Below are positions 32,912 through 43,817 of a DNA stretch of 64,000 nt, in pieces. Source of the stretch: Sphaeramia orbicularis (lineage: Eukaryota > Chordata > Actinopteri > Kurtiformes > Apogonidae); the NCBI RefSeq assembly GCF_902148855.1, contig NC_043959.1, forward strand, positions 16,050,656 through 16,114,655. The letters run 5' to 3'. Within the stretch, counting starts at the first letter, position 1, and each line of letters begins with the position of its first letter. The position numbers and the translations under genes were made by a program. The notes beneath the pieces were generated by a model, which was given only the letters and a program-made list of their open reading frames with translations, did no database searches and was not told the origin of the DNA.

Positions 32912-35900
32912 CTGCAGAGTCGCAGAACACAAACAATGATTGCACAACAAATAACGATCACACAACAAACAACAACTGCACCACCATTTGTATTCAGTCA
33001 CTTTTTCCATGAGGACTGAGACAAGTGCTAACCCTACGATGAATATAACCTTTATAAAGTGAAATGATGTGGTCTGACTTCTGTAAACTGGTACCTGAAG
33101 GGGTTCTAAGGTTCCATGGTGTGTCATACCTTTGGCGGAGGAATATGCAGAGCAGACCATTAGCGGCCTCCATCATGTCGTCATCCTGATCTCCAAACAG
33201 CAGAGCAAACCAAGAGCAGCGGTGAGTCGCCTCCATCAGCTGAACACTGAAACGCCTCAAGAAACTCCAGAGAGAGTCCAGGTATGACGACCAGTCCAGA
33301 CCTGCAAACACAGGAACCAATCAGCAGAACCTGGACATCCAGGATCATTACCACTGATCAGCATATTCAACCTCAGAACCGTTGAGGGTAAATACAAATG
33401 TTTCTCCTGACTCCTTCACCACAGAACATTTTACTCAATATCTCCATCCAACATCTTCAACTCATCTCCTTCACCTGATTATATTACAGAAGCAGACGTT
33501 CCCTGACGACAGGAAGTCAAATTAAGTGTTGGTTTAGAACTTCTTAAGCGTTGATACCATGACCTCCATCAGGTAATAAACTGACTGTTCCTCTGTAAAG
33601 GAACCCCTGTGTCCTACAGACCTACCATGGACATTCACCAGTACATGTTCATTACAGAAACCAACAACAGACACATGGATGTAGATGTGGAACCATCAGT
33701 TCCGAAACTCTTCATTTTCCATGTGGATTAACAAACCAGACTTCAGAAAATCTATGTGTTCTGACATAAAACAAAGAAACAAAGATATTTTGTCTGTTTT
33801 TGGAGAAAAGATGGACTCACTTTGAACAGTGGAGTTAGTGTAGGGGTGAGTGTAAGGGTTAGGTTTGGGGTTAGGGTTGGACTTAGAGTTAGTATTGGGC
33901 TGAACAACATCCCAGTCTGAAGAATCCACCTTCATTTCATTGTAGAGCTGATTAAGAAACGGAACTTTCCCTGAGGATCAATAACTCTGTATCTGTAGTG
34001 AGGTATCTGTTTAGTAACATCTACATTTGTGTGGACAAGGGGTTCCTGGAGAACCTCTCCGGTCTCAACAGAATATCAAACATATCAGACTCGTTTTCAC
34101 CAATGTCAGAGTATGTGTTGTGTTTTATTCAAGGTTTTTAATAAATGTGTTTGTTTTGATCTGTTCATTCATAAATAATGTGATGAACAACTAAAAGACT
34201 TTTAAATACTGTAGAATCTGATAAACACCAACAGAAACAGATTAAAACACACAGCGACATCTGAAACAGCATCAACCACTGACATTAGGCCAGGTCCTTC
34301 TCCAGTTGGTACCTGGTCCATCCTGGATCTGCAGAACCATGGACTTGAGCAGAACCAGACTGATGGACCTGAGCATCACCCCGTCTGGTTCTTCACCACC
34401 TCGGACTCGACTGGTTCCTCCGAAGAAAGATGCTGGCTGTACCTCAACACGCCCGAACCAATCAGGGGTGGCGGTTTGTAACACGTGGTGTGATAGTTCA
34501 TTCAGATCTGCATGGTGGCGCTCAAACCTGGCCCTGCCCCCTACAGACCAGTCCTCCCCCAGGTTCTCCAGAAGTGCTCTCTTCAGCAGCAGAACCACCT
34601 GCTTTTTGGTGAAATAGTTCATCCTGGAGCAGCAGAGCATCCTCAGCAGCGCCGGGGAATGAGTGGAGATGATCCGCTGACTCCTCAGACTTGTCCCAGA
34701 TGCAGACAGGACCTCTAGAAGGTCCAGAACCAGACAGGACATGGTTCCGTGGCTGCTCCAGTCCATGGGTCTCTGAGAACTGTCCTCGGGACCATCAGCC
34801 AGGAATGATGAGCACAGGGAAGACACACTGGAGTCAAAAGCCTCCACAAGCTTCTCTGTTAACTCTGATGAAAATCAGAATGGACAATTAATTCACCATA
34901 AAAACCAGAAGGACACGTCCACAGTGGATGGACAGATGCTGGTTTAGAACCAGACCACAGTGAAAAGAAATGGACTAGAGTCCAGAAGGACCTGGTCTCA
35001 CCTGGACGATGTCCCCTCTGGAGTCTTCTTAACACATCAGTCAGTGACCACAGGCAGGCATCCAGGTCAGCAGAGGAGGCGGGGCAAAGGAAGACCTGTA
35101 CACACCTGTCCACCCACACAGGACAGAGTGTCCCCTGACAAACACAAGACCCATGACCATCAGAGAGGAGCTAGGTGTCTCCATGAAGACGTCCAGGTGG
35201 AGGACAGAGCCACCACAAAGACGTCCACTTGAGGAGACTTCCTTCAAACTTGTCACATATATAAAGGCAGTTGATATGACATCAGCATACGCATAGAAAT
35301 GATGACATCAGCTGGATCCATGACTAAATAAGCTACAATATGTGTGAGGGGCGGGGCTTGTTGTGCCTGGAACCATTTGTTTTACTTACTTAAGTTCCTT
35401 GCTTAGTGTACAGTTTATTTCCTTTTTTTGTGGTTCAGTTTATGTTTCGGCTCTCTTTGGTCCACCCAGTCCTCCACAGTATCACTAACAGTCTGCTGGG
35501 TTATAAGTGAAACATGAAAAGAATGTTCTGAGGCAGTAACTCTATTCAAAAAAGAACTTTACTGAAAAAAGCAAAAAACAAAGTTACAAGATTCACTCTC
35601 AGCTCAACTGGGCGTATCAGTCTGCTTCAGCTGGTCTAAGAGCTAAGTGGCGGTGATGTCATCAGCAGCGTGACTTAAAGGTGCAGTTATACATGTTTAA
35701 AGGAACACTATTAAACCACTGTAACAGCCTGGCTCTTGCATTCTACTTTAACTGTTGACATTAGTCCTATGAAGGGAACTCATACAGTACGGATGTCATT
35801 GCTCAGAACTGCTGTGAATATGACAATAAAGTTCTTGAATCCTCAATAAGTGTCTTCTTGTGTCGTGCGCAGACTCACGGTGGTCCGGAGCTCGTCCAGG

Positions 35901-36393
35901 ACACAGGTGGACGCTGTCTTTGCGGACACATGGCGAACAATCTGGTCCTCAGCCTGGAACAGCTGCACCTGTCCAACAGGTAGGACGTTCAGCAGACAGT
36001 GGACAGGTCATAGGTCATAGGTCACAGGTCACGTTGATACTGTCGATGGATGTGCTTTGTGTTTTTACTCACGAGCTGCGTCATGACGTCACGTTCTCGA
36101 AGCTTCGTTACGCACAGCTCTGCGTACTGTCGGAAGTACGGATCCGTTCCGGGACGCGTCGAACCGGACACCAGCTGATCCACCAGGGACACGCACACGC
36201 AGCTCAGCGCCACTGCGTCGCCATGGCAACAATCCGCAGGAAACGCTCCGCACATTCCTGAAAGAATCACATGCACCAAATCCTCAGCGCGTGGACCGGG
36301 ACACAACCCGCTCAGAACACACCTGTACGCACGAGACACGCAGTCAAAGGGCACCTCCTCCTCCACCGCGCGTGGCTCTACGTACGGCTCCAT
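32206..36393 (-). CDS. lins1: Protein Lines homolog 1 (LINS1), complete coding region
   Basis: Six exons: 36073-36393, 35879-35968, 35002-35095, 34313-34864, 33130-33301 and 32206-32911. They total 1935 nt (644 aa plus TGA; human LINS1 757 aa). Human LINS1 is an intellectual-disability gene of unclear molecular role, homologous to Drosophila lines. The identification rests on the C-terminal half: WFALLFGDQDDDMMEAANG, GCNPHCIFLLLLQSVAFDHS, VLLDFLISTETCFLEYFVHY, CLVDYDGSDESDPE and MKNLFPYNPSSLLKLLEQVE, all closely matching human LINS1 as remembered. The N-terminal third is less conserved. No membrane segment or signal peptide is visible; the protein is probably soluble. It lies tail-to-head upstream of cers3 and divergent from asb7. 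Confidence 0.94.
33130..33301 (-). CDS. lins1: lins1 coding exon 5
   Basis: 172 bp, LDWSSYLDSLWSFL and on to GDQDDDMMEAANGLL. Acceptor tgtttgcag, donor AAAG|gtatg. Confidence 0.93.
34313..34864 (-). CDS. lins1: lins1 coding exon 4
   Basis: 552 bp, Lines N-terminal domain region. It includes TKKQVVLLLKRALLENLGED, which corresponds to human KRKVIIFLKKCLLCKVGED. Acceptor tcatcag, donor ACCAG|gtacc. Confidence 0.92.
35002..35095 (-). CDS. lins1: lins1 coding exon 3
   Basis: 94 bp, VFLCPASSADLDACLWSLTD and on. Acceptor gtgtacag, donor CCAG|gtgag; phase 0 to 1. Confidence 0.86.
35228..35347 (+). repeat. Dispersed repeat, copy 1
   Basis: ccttcaaacttgtcacatat...gatgacatcagctggatcca tgac..taagctacaatatgtgtg; matches 55640-55750 with about 75-80 percent identity by eye. 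In lins1 intron 2. Confidence 0.6.
35879..35968 (-). CDS. lins1: lins1 coding exon 2
   Basis: 90 bp in frame (VQLFQAEDQIVRHVSAKTAS). Acceptor gttggacag, donor CCACC|gtgag. Confidence 0.85.
36005..36031. repeat. AGGTCA heptamer array (DR1-like) in lins1 intron 1
   Basis: Four perfect AGGTCA half-sites with one-base spacers. Confidence 0.6.
36073..36393 (-). CDS. lins1: lins1 coding exon 1
   Basis: 321 bp from ATG (36391-36393) to donor CAGCTC|gtgag. 107 codons starting MEPYVEPRAVEEEVPFDCVS, with high CpG content. Confidence 0.85.
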
Positions 36394-36462
36394 GACGGCT
36401 CCTCGACTTTCGTATCAGACCGGTCATGTGACATGTGACGTAACACGGAAGTACCGTGCCCC
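36394..36462 (-). promoter_or_regulatory. lins1 core promoter candidate
   Basis: Directly upstream of the lins1 start, three housekeeping-type motifs lie within 30 bp: tcatgtgac (E-box, USF/TFE-like), gtgacgtaac (CRE/ATF-like) and cggaagt (ETS). Motif reading only. Confidence 0.55.
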
Positions 36463-36469
36463 TTTAAAA

Positions 36470-36530
36470 ATAATGCTTTATAATAATGATAATAATAATA
36501 ATAATAGTAATAATAATAATGCTTTATTTA
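36470..36530. repeat. (AAT)n microsatellite
   Basis: aataataataat run upstream of lins1. The following 36530-37385 is AT-rich with no gene. Confidence 0.9.
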
Positions 36531-37138
36531 CAATGAATGTCAAACAAGCAAAAAGCAGGAACAAAGAGTAAAACATAAAACATAATTAAACACACTTAAA
36601 AAATAAGAGAGAAGTTCATAAAAACAACGAAATTTTAATAAACTTTTTATTACAAGAGTAAAATTCATGTTTTTGTCACCATTATGAAAGAAAACAAGGT
36701 AAAATAGAAATAAAACTAACCTTATAATCGGAGAATTATTCTCATTCTATAATTATTGTCCCATCTGTCTGCCACTGTCTGAGGCTGGGTCATCAATTAT
36801 GAGTAAAATACATAAGAACCACACATGTAAATTCAATTTCCTAACTCTAATTTCCTAATAATTAGAGTTAGGGTTTGTGTTAGGGTTCACCAGGTTGACC
36901 CATTATATATGCTGACCTCAACAAAGCCCAGTGAAACATAGAGAAACCTCAGTCATAAGATACAAACATCGTAAAAGTGTAAATCATTACATAATGTCAT
37001 ACATGTGACAAAACACACTATAACTGTCATTGTGTTGCATCTGGTCCAAAAACCTACGGATCTGCATTCATTACAGTATTTTATAGTTTTTTGACATCAT
37101 TAGGCATAAAATCCACAATTACCTCTCAGCATGATCAA

Positions 37139-37225
37139 TCAGTCAATTAATCAATCAATTCAAATTTTATTTATATAGCACCAAATCATAACAAAAGTTA
37201 TCTCATGACACTTTGCATATAGAGC
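37139..37225 (+). repeat. Common teleost interspersed fragment
   Basis: tcaatcaatt then attttatttatatagcacca and agttatctcatgacactttg, a tail found in many fish repeats. A weaker relative sits at 62038-62080. Confidence 0.5.
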
Positions 37226-37384
37226 TGGAATAAACCAGACTCAGAATCATCATTGTGTTGAGCAATTCTTTATTATTTTGTATTTATTCATTATTTTATA
37301 TATTTGTTATGATTATTTATTATGTATGATGATAATTTGATGTATTTATCGTGATATAGTCTGTGTTTTTCTCTCATTCATCTT

Positions 37385-37728
37385 GCTCAGTTTAGTAGCT
37401 CAGGAGTAATTCAGTAGCAGTTACTGGCAGTTTAGTAATGGTTTGTTGTTTATTATTCGTAATTAGCAATAGTGCTTCAATTTAGTAGTTTAGGAGTGGT
37501 GTAGCCGTTGCAGTTTAGTCTAATAGTGGTTTATCCATGGTAGTTTAGTGGTGGTTTATTAGAAGTTTAGTTCAGTAGTTTAGCAGCAGTATTAGCCTAA
37601 TAGAAGTAGCTTATTTTAGTCGTGGTGGTTTAGTTTAGCGGTAGTATTTATTCAGTAGTAGTTTAGTGGTAATATTAGTAGTTTAGTAGTAGTTTATTTT
37701 AACATTATTTTAGCAGTAGTATAGTTTT
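37385..37728. repeat. gtagtttagt tandem repeat
   Basis: Irregular 10-20 bp units (gtggtttag, cagtagtttagt) immediately before the asb7 promoter array. Confidence 0.8.
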
Positions 37729-37733
37729 CATGC

Positions 37734-37956
37734 TTTTACTTTGTAGCCTGACCGGAAGTGCCCGTATTTTTCCGGTTTTGTCTCTGACGTATTTCCACTC
37801 GTTTTGGCTTTTATTTTGTAGACATACCGGAAAGGTCTTTGTTTTTCCTGTTTTGTCTCTGAAGTGTTTCCACTCGTTTTCGTGGTTTTATTTTGTAGAC
37901 CCACCGGAAGTGCCTTTGTTTTTCCTGTTCGCCTCTGACTGACGTATTTCAACTCA
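37734..37956 (+). promoter_or_regulatory. Three-unit tandem promoter array upstream of asb7
   Basis: Three head-to-tail units of about 74-77 bp (37734-37807, 37808-37884, 37885-37956). Each has ttttgtag, an ETS core (ccggaagtg in units 1 and 3, ccggaaagg in unit 2), a T-rich stretch, tctctga and a tttc-aactc end. Units 1 and 3 also carry tgacgta (CRE/ATF-like). The array ends just before the CpG-rich putative first exon of asb7. Confidence 0.5.
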
Positions 37957-37989
37957 GACTGCTCTGAACATTCACTGTTTCTGGATGAA

Positions 37990-38156
37990 ATAATGCTCGG
38001 TTTGTCCGCTAACTTGTGTATTGAGTTCGCAGATAACCGCGCAGTACTGTTCCGGGTTCTGTTCCGGGTTCTGGTCCACCGGGCCGGTACCATGCAGCTT
38101 TGACAACTCCGTCCGGTCCCGAAGCTTAAGGCTAACTTCAGCTTTCAGCGTCTCCG
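37990..38156 (+). other. asb7: Putative non-coding first exon of asb7
   Basis: CpG-rich sequence that ends in a strong donor, TCTCCG|gtaagt at 38156/38157. The coding start of asb7 follows an acceptor, so an upstream non-coding exon is required and this is the best candidate. The 5' limit is a guess. Confidence 0.45.
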
Positions 38157-38737
38157 GTAAGTCTTTGTTTACCGATGTCAAAGCTGCGTCCAAACCCTGC
38201 GTTAAAGTCCGTCATGTGGGCCGGTGTTCCAGGGTTCATATGCTTTCACTTCGGCCTCAGTTTAAAGTCAGCAGACGTTAGCTCCGGATGCTAGTGGTCA
38301 AAGTTAGCTAGCTGAGTGGCTAACAGCATTAGCTTATCCGTTCTCATCAACATACACTGATCCTGAAGTGGACTCTGCCTTTCTTCAGGTGTTTGTGTCC
38401 GTGGTCCAGGTTCGTCTGTCTGTCTGTCCGTCCACAGGTCTGTCCACACGGTCTGTCCTGGTCGATTCTGTCAACTGTCTGTTTTTTCTGTTTGTTGTGT
38501 TAGCAGATGAAGCCTCTATTGTCCATTGTTCCTGATTGTTTATTCTGTCAGGTCAGGCTAACCTTAGCCCACTTTAACCCGGACGCATTTAACACTGGAA
38601 ACATTTGGTCCTGCACCGGTTAAGGCCAAGTGTAACCCTGTTCTGTGTCTGTTATAAAGTCCATGGATCGTGTCTCATTCTGCATCTGATTTTTTGTGTT
38701 GGTTTAATGAGTTCCTTTGTGTCCTTTTCACCCACAG

Positions 38738-38944
38738 TATTGGACATTGTACAGAAGGTTAGACTTGTTTCCAGCTGCTCCACCTGCCCCGGCTGATCCA
38801 CCTGCTCCAGCTGCGCCACCTGATCCAGCTGATCCAGCTGCTCTAACTAGGACATGTTTTCTGTATCTTAGGAGATATACTTGTGGCCTTCTGATTGTGC
38901 ATCTGGAGCTCAGATATGAGTCCATCTCTTCAGTTTGTCAAAAG
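38738..38944 (+). other. asb7: Possible alternative non-coding exon of asb7
   Basis: Good acceptor (ccttttcacccacag) at 38737 and donor AAAAG|gtaaat at 38945. It contains a ctgatccagctgctcc-like short repeat. No conserved protein, so at most a 5' UTR exon. Confidence 0.25.
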
Positions 38945-39255
38945 GTAAATTCAGTTTTCATCCTTAACCTGGTGATGGTGATCTGTGGGATTTCACTGCT
39001 GAATCCACAGATAGGCTGTCACCCACAGTTACCCGCAGTTACCTATGGTCACCCACGGTTACCGACGGCCAACCGTCCGCTATCATTTCATTTCTTATAG
39101 ATGTACAGTGACCACATCCCACCCCTTCGTTGTGCATGGAATCATAGGACTGAACTTTGCGAGAAAGTGAACAGTGGTCAATGATGAGACAAAGAGTTCA
39201 GACACCATTTACACATAAGATGGTTGTCCACTTAAAAGAGAATTTTTATGGGGTG

Positions 39256-39257
<2 letters not shown>

Positions 39258-39332
<75 letters not shown>
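39258..39332. repeat. (TA)n microsatellite
   Basis: About 36 TA units, 390 bp before the asb7 start; followed by ggttccggtc..gtttaa units to 39480. Confidence 0.95.
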
Positions 39333-39334
<2 letters not shown>

Positions 39335-39717
39335 AAAATCCGTTAAGAAAGTCACAGTTTTATGGTTCTGGTCCAGTTTAACAGTTCCGGTCTCGTTTAA
39401 TGGTTCCAATCCGGTTTAACGGTTCCGGTCATGTTTAATGTTTCTGGTCTTATGTAACAGTTCCGATCCGGTTTAAGGGTTCTGGTCTTTAACACAACTT
39501 TAACAGAAACTTTAGCTCAAATGTTAAGTTATTCCATTTCATGACTGAGGTCTTCATAATTATACTCTGAGGTTCCTTTAGATCAGACAGTGATTATGTG
39601 TGTGTGAGTTTGAGGTGGTGTTTATGTGAGTTCAATGATCATCTTCATCATCTGTCATTAACGATGGATGTCTTTGGGCTGTAACAGAACCTCAGCTGGA
39701 CTCTCCTGTTTGACAGG

Positions 39718-39928
39718 ATGCTGAACCATCAGTGCAGACGGAATCCGGAGCTTCACGATGAGCTGCAGATCCAGGCGGCGGTGGCGGCGGGCGACGTCTG
39801 TACTGTCCGCAGGATGTTGGAACAGGGATACTCGCCCAAGATCCGTGACGCTAACGGATGGACGCTGCTCCACTTCTCTGCTGCCAAAGGCAAAGAGAGA
39901 TGTGTCCGAGTCTTCCTGGAGCACGGAG
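39718..39928 (+). CDS. asb7: asb7 coding exon 1
   Basis: 211 bp from ATG to donor CGGAG|gtcag (phase 1). First ankyrin repeats. Confidence 0.96.
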
Positions 39929-42900
39929 GTCAGAACGCCATCAAGTCGGGTCAGCCCGTGTACTGGGGACCAGTGGGACTGGTACCGATCCATGGTCCTA
40001 GTTCCGGTTCATGGTTCTGCTACTTGGACTGGTACCGGTCTGTGGTACTAGTACGGGTCCATGATGCTAATACCAGTATGATGAACTGGTACCAGTGTGT
40101 GGTACTAGTACTTGTCCATGGTACTGGTACTAGTACAGGACTGGTACTGGTACTAGTCCATGGTATTGGGACTGGTACTGGTCTGTGGAACTAGTGTGGG
40201 TCCATGATACTAGTACCAGTACGATGAACTGTTGCTAGGACTTGTACCAGTCTGTGTACTAGTACATGACTGGTACTGGTGCTAGTACAGGTCCTTGGTA
40301 CTAGTAGTGGTCCATGGGACTGGGACTGTTACCAGTACAGGTCCTTGGTACTTGTACCGGTCCATGAGACTGGTACCTGTACTAGTACTGGTACATGGTA
40401 CTAGTACTGGTACATGGTACTGGTACCTGCATGTCACCACTGTAGGTCCAGTCAGCAGAGTATGATTTAACACGAATACAGGAACAAGAACAGAACTGAT
40501 ACAGAATTTATTTAACCCCTGACCTATAGGGGGCGTAATAATGATGATAATAATAATAATAATAATAATAATAATATTTATTTCATGTGTCAGTGACAAA
40601 AGAAGAAAATAAAACTTTCCAGAATATGTCGTTTTAATCCTTTTACTCCAGCTGTTAAAATCCACATGATCCATTTGGTGTAAAAACACCATTAGTTTAC
40701 CTGGAACAGTGACTAGAACATCCCAGCTGGGAGCACTACCAATAAAACACATCAGCTAGTTTTCACATAATTTAATCAACAAATGCCATTATTATTTTAT
40801 CTGGAATTTAGTCAAAATTTTATTAGTTTGTAAAATAATCAAACATGAGTTTCATCCAAACACCTGTAGCAGTTAAACCGGTTACAGCAGTAAAAGTAGT
40901 TAAAGCAGTGGTGTGTGTGTGTGTTTTGTGCTGGTCTGGGGTCTGTTTGTTACTGGTCACATCCATCCATGTAATAGTGTGTGTTCACAGCTAGGGGGCA
41001 GTGTATGTTAATGCAGGGATGAGTTAGAGGTCCTTTAGTCACATGTGTTCAGACCAGACTTCAATAATAATAATAATGGATTAGATTTCTATAGTGCTTT
41101 CCATTACTGATCCATTATTCATTCTCTCTCACAGTCTCCCTCTGGTGGTGGTAAACTACACCTGTATCCACAGGGTTAGGGTTAGGGTCTGCCCTAGGGC
41201 AGACTGACCCCCTTAGTCCAGTTAAAAACAGTTCAAGTACTCAGTGAACATCTGTACTAACTAAAATACACATTTCTGAAGTACAGTCATAGTATTTGTA
41301 CTGTTACCTCCCTGACTCTGACTTCTTGTGTCGTGTGCAGCCGACCCAACGGTGAAGGACTTCATCGGTGGGTTCACAGCACTTCACTACGCCGCCATGC
41401 ACGGCAGAGCGCGTATTGCCCGCCTCATGTTGGAGTCGGAGTTCCGCAGTGACATCATCAACGCTAAGAGCAACGACGGCTGGACGCCGCTGCACGTCGC
41501 TGCCCACTATGGCCGGGACTCGTTTGTACGCCTGCTGCTGGAGTTCAGGGCGGAGGTGGACCCACTGAGTGACAAGGGGACCACGCCCCTCCAGCTCGCC
41601 ATCATCCGTGAGCGCTCCAGCTGCGTGCGCATCCTCCTGGACCACAGCGCCAACATAGACATTCAGAATGGCTTCCTGCTGCGCTACGCTGTCATTAAAG
41701 GCAACCACTCGTACTGTCGCATGTTCCTGCAGAGGGGGGCGGACACCAACCTGGGCCGCCTGGAGGACGGACAGACGCCACTGCACCTGTCCGCCCTCAG
41801 GGACGACGTGTTGTGTGCACAGATGCTCTACACGTACGGAGCTGATACCAACACCAGAAACTACGAGGGCCAGACGCCGGTGTCCGTGTCCGTCAGTATG
41901 TCTGGGATCAGCCGACCGTGTCTGGACTTCCTCCAGGAAGTCACAAGTAAGATTCACCAACACACAGCAGCGACCACGACCCTGGTGACGCCGACCCTGA
42001 TCCTGACCTTGACCTCAACCCCGACCCTGGAGACCCCGACCCCGACCCCGATCCTAACCCTGACCCCGACCCCAACTCATGACCATAAAACTCAAATAAT
42101 TGTAATAGTCAGATCTGACACAACTACATGAACTTCAGATCTGTGCTCATCTTAAACCCTGCTTTAGACACTCCATTCCATTATCGGTTTTCTTTCGGAG
42201 TTCATTTGTTCATATTAATAATAGAATCAAACTTCCTATTACTGACTTCTACGTAACTTCTGTGTTCTACAATTTTAGTTGTTTACACATGTTCAGATGT
42301 AAAGAACTAAAATCTGATTAACCTGTGTGAAGACATGGGAGTACTGAAGACAAATCCAGGTGTGTTAATCTGATTAATTCTAATCAGATTACTGCTGTGA
42401 TCTGATTAAATTTATCAGATTAGACCAGCGTTTCTCAGCCTTTTTTTAACAAAGCCCCACTAACAGCACCATGAGCTTACTGCCGCCCCCCATCCCTGAA
42501 AATATATGTGACTTGGGTGGGGTGGGGGGTAGAGTATGTGCTTCTGTTACATATATATTGGGGGGGGTCGAGTGATGTATAATGTTGAGATGTACAACAG
42601 TAGTTTCTAATGCACCCCATTTGTGCCTGAGTGCCCCCCCCCCCCCTCAGCTTTCTCGTTCTAAATGCCCCCCGACGATGTTGCTAGCAACCCCCAGGGA
42701 ATAGTGTCCATGCCTCCCCATGGGGGGCATTCCCCCCCTCCCCCAGCTGAATTAGACTGTTTACATGATCAATGATAATCTGATTACTCCAGACATTGGA
42801 TAATGATGAGAGTGTTGGTGTGGATGTAAACAGGCTCAGTGTCCCAGTTCTTTAGGGGACACACGTCCGCATAGACACTACTGTCAAGGACACATACCCC

Positions 42901-43707
42901 AGGGTAATACAGCCCTACCCTTATGTCCACGTCTGTCCCATTGGTCCAAAGGAAGGGCTTAATTCTTCCAATCACATACTGATCAGGATCTGTTCTTAGT
43001 GATAATCAATCTGATTCCTGTCATTAAAACAGTCTGTAAAAGTCGGTAAATTCAGTTCAACTACCAAGAGGTTTGGGGATGTGAAGGAATGTCATTTATG
43101 TCATTTTTTGTCCAAGTCCTGACATGTTGATTAAAATTTTCATTTTGGAATAAAATATTGTAGATATGAATAATTAATAGATTAGAGATGCTTTTATGAA
43201 AGATTCTGATGACATTCAGTCAAGTCTTTAAGCCCAATAAATGACATGACTGTTGGAGCAGCAGACTGATTTTATACCATGGACTGTAAACCCTAAACCA
43301 GTATAAACCCTAACCCTCCACACATTCACATCCTTTTCACCTTTTTTTGTTCTGTCTGTGTTGGATTCATGAAGTACAGTTTGGACTCTTGGTCTTCAAC
43401 TGCTCTGACCCACTTTATTCCTTATGTTTGGACGGTGTGATGGTTTTCCTCTGCTGAAGAACCACTGATTAAAACCAGGATCAGAACAACAACCCTAACC
43501 CTGACCTTGTTCCTAACCCTGTTCCTAACTCTGTTCTTAACCCTGTTTCTAGCCCTGTTCCTAACCCTGTTCCTAACCCTAACCCTGTTCTTAACCCTGT
43601 TCCTAACCTCACGAAACTAATGAGAAGTTGAATATGTTTGGACTTTACTGGACAAATGGACATGAACCATGTGTGTCTGTAAAAATGTGTGAACTCAGGT
43701 CAAAGCT

Positions 43708-43738
<31 letters not shown>

Positions 43739-43782
43739 CTTTCTTTGTCTCTCTCTCTGTGTCTCTCTCTCTCTCTCTCTCT

Positions 43783-43817
<35 letters not shown>

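Noticed and set aside
41304-41963. 219-codon frame antisense to asb7 exon 2
   Set aside because: Shadow of a GC-rich conserved exon on the opposite strand; the plus-strand reading matches ASB7.
42424-42760. Complete hAT element
   Set aside because: Only one end resembles hAT; no matching inverse end or target duplication found, so kept only as a low-confidence fragment.
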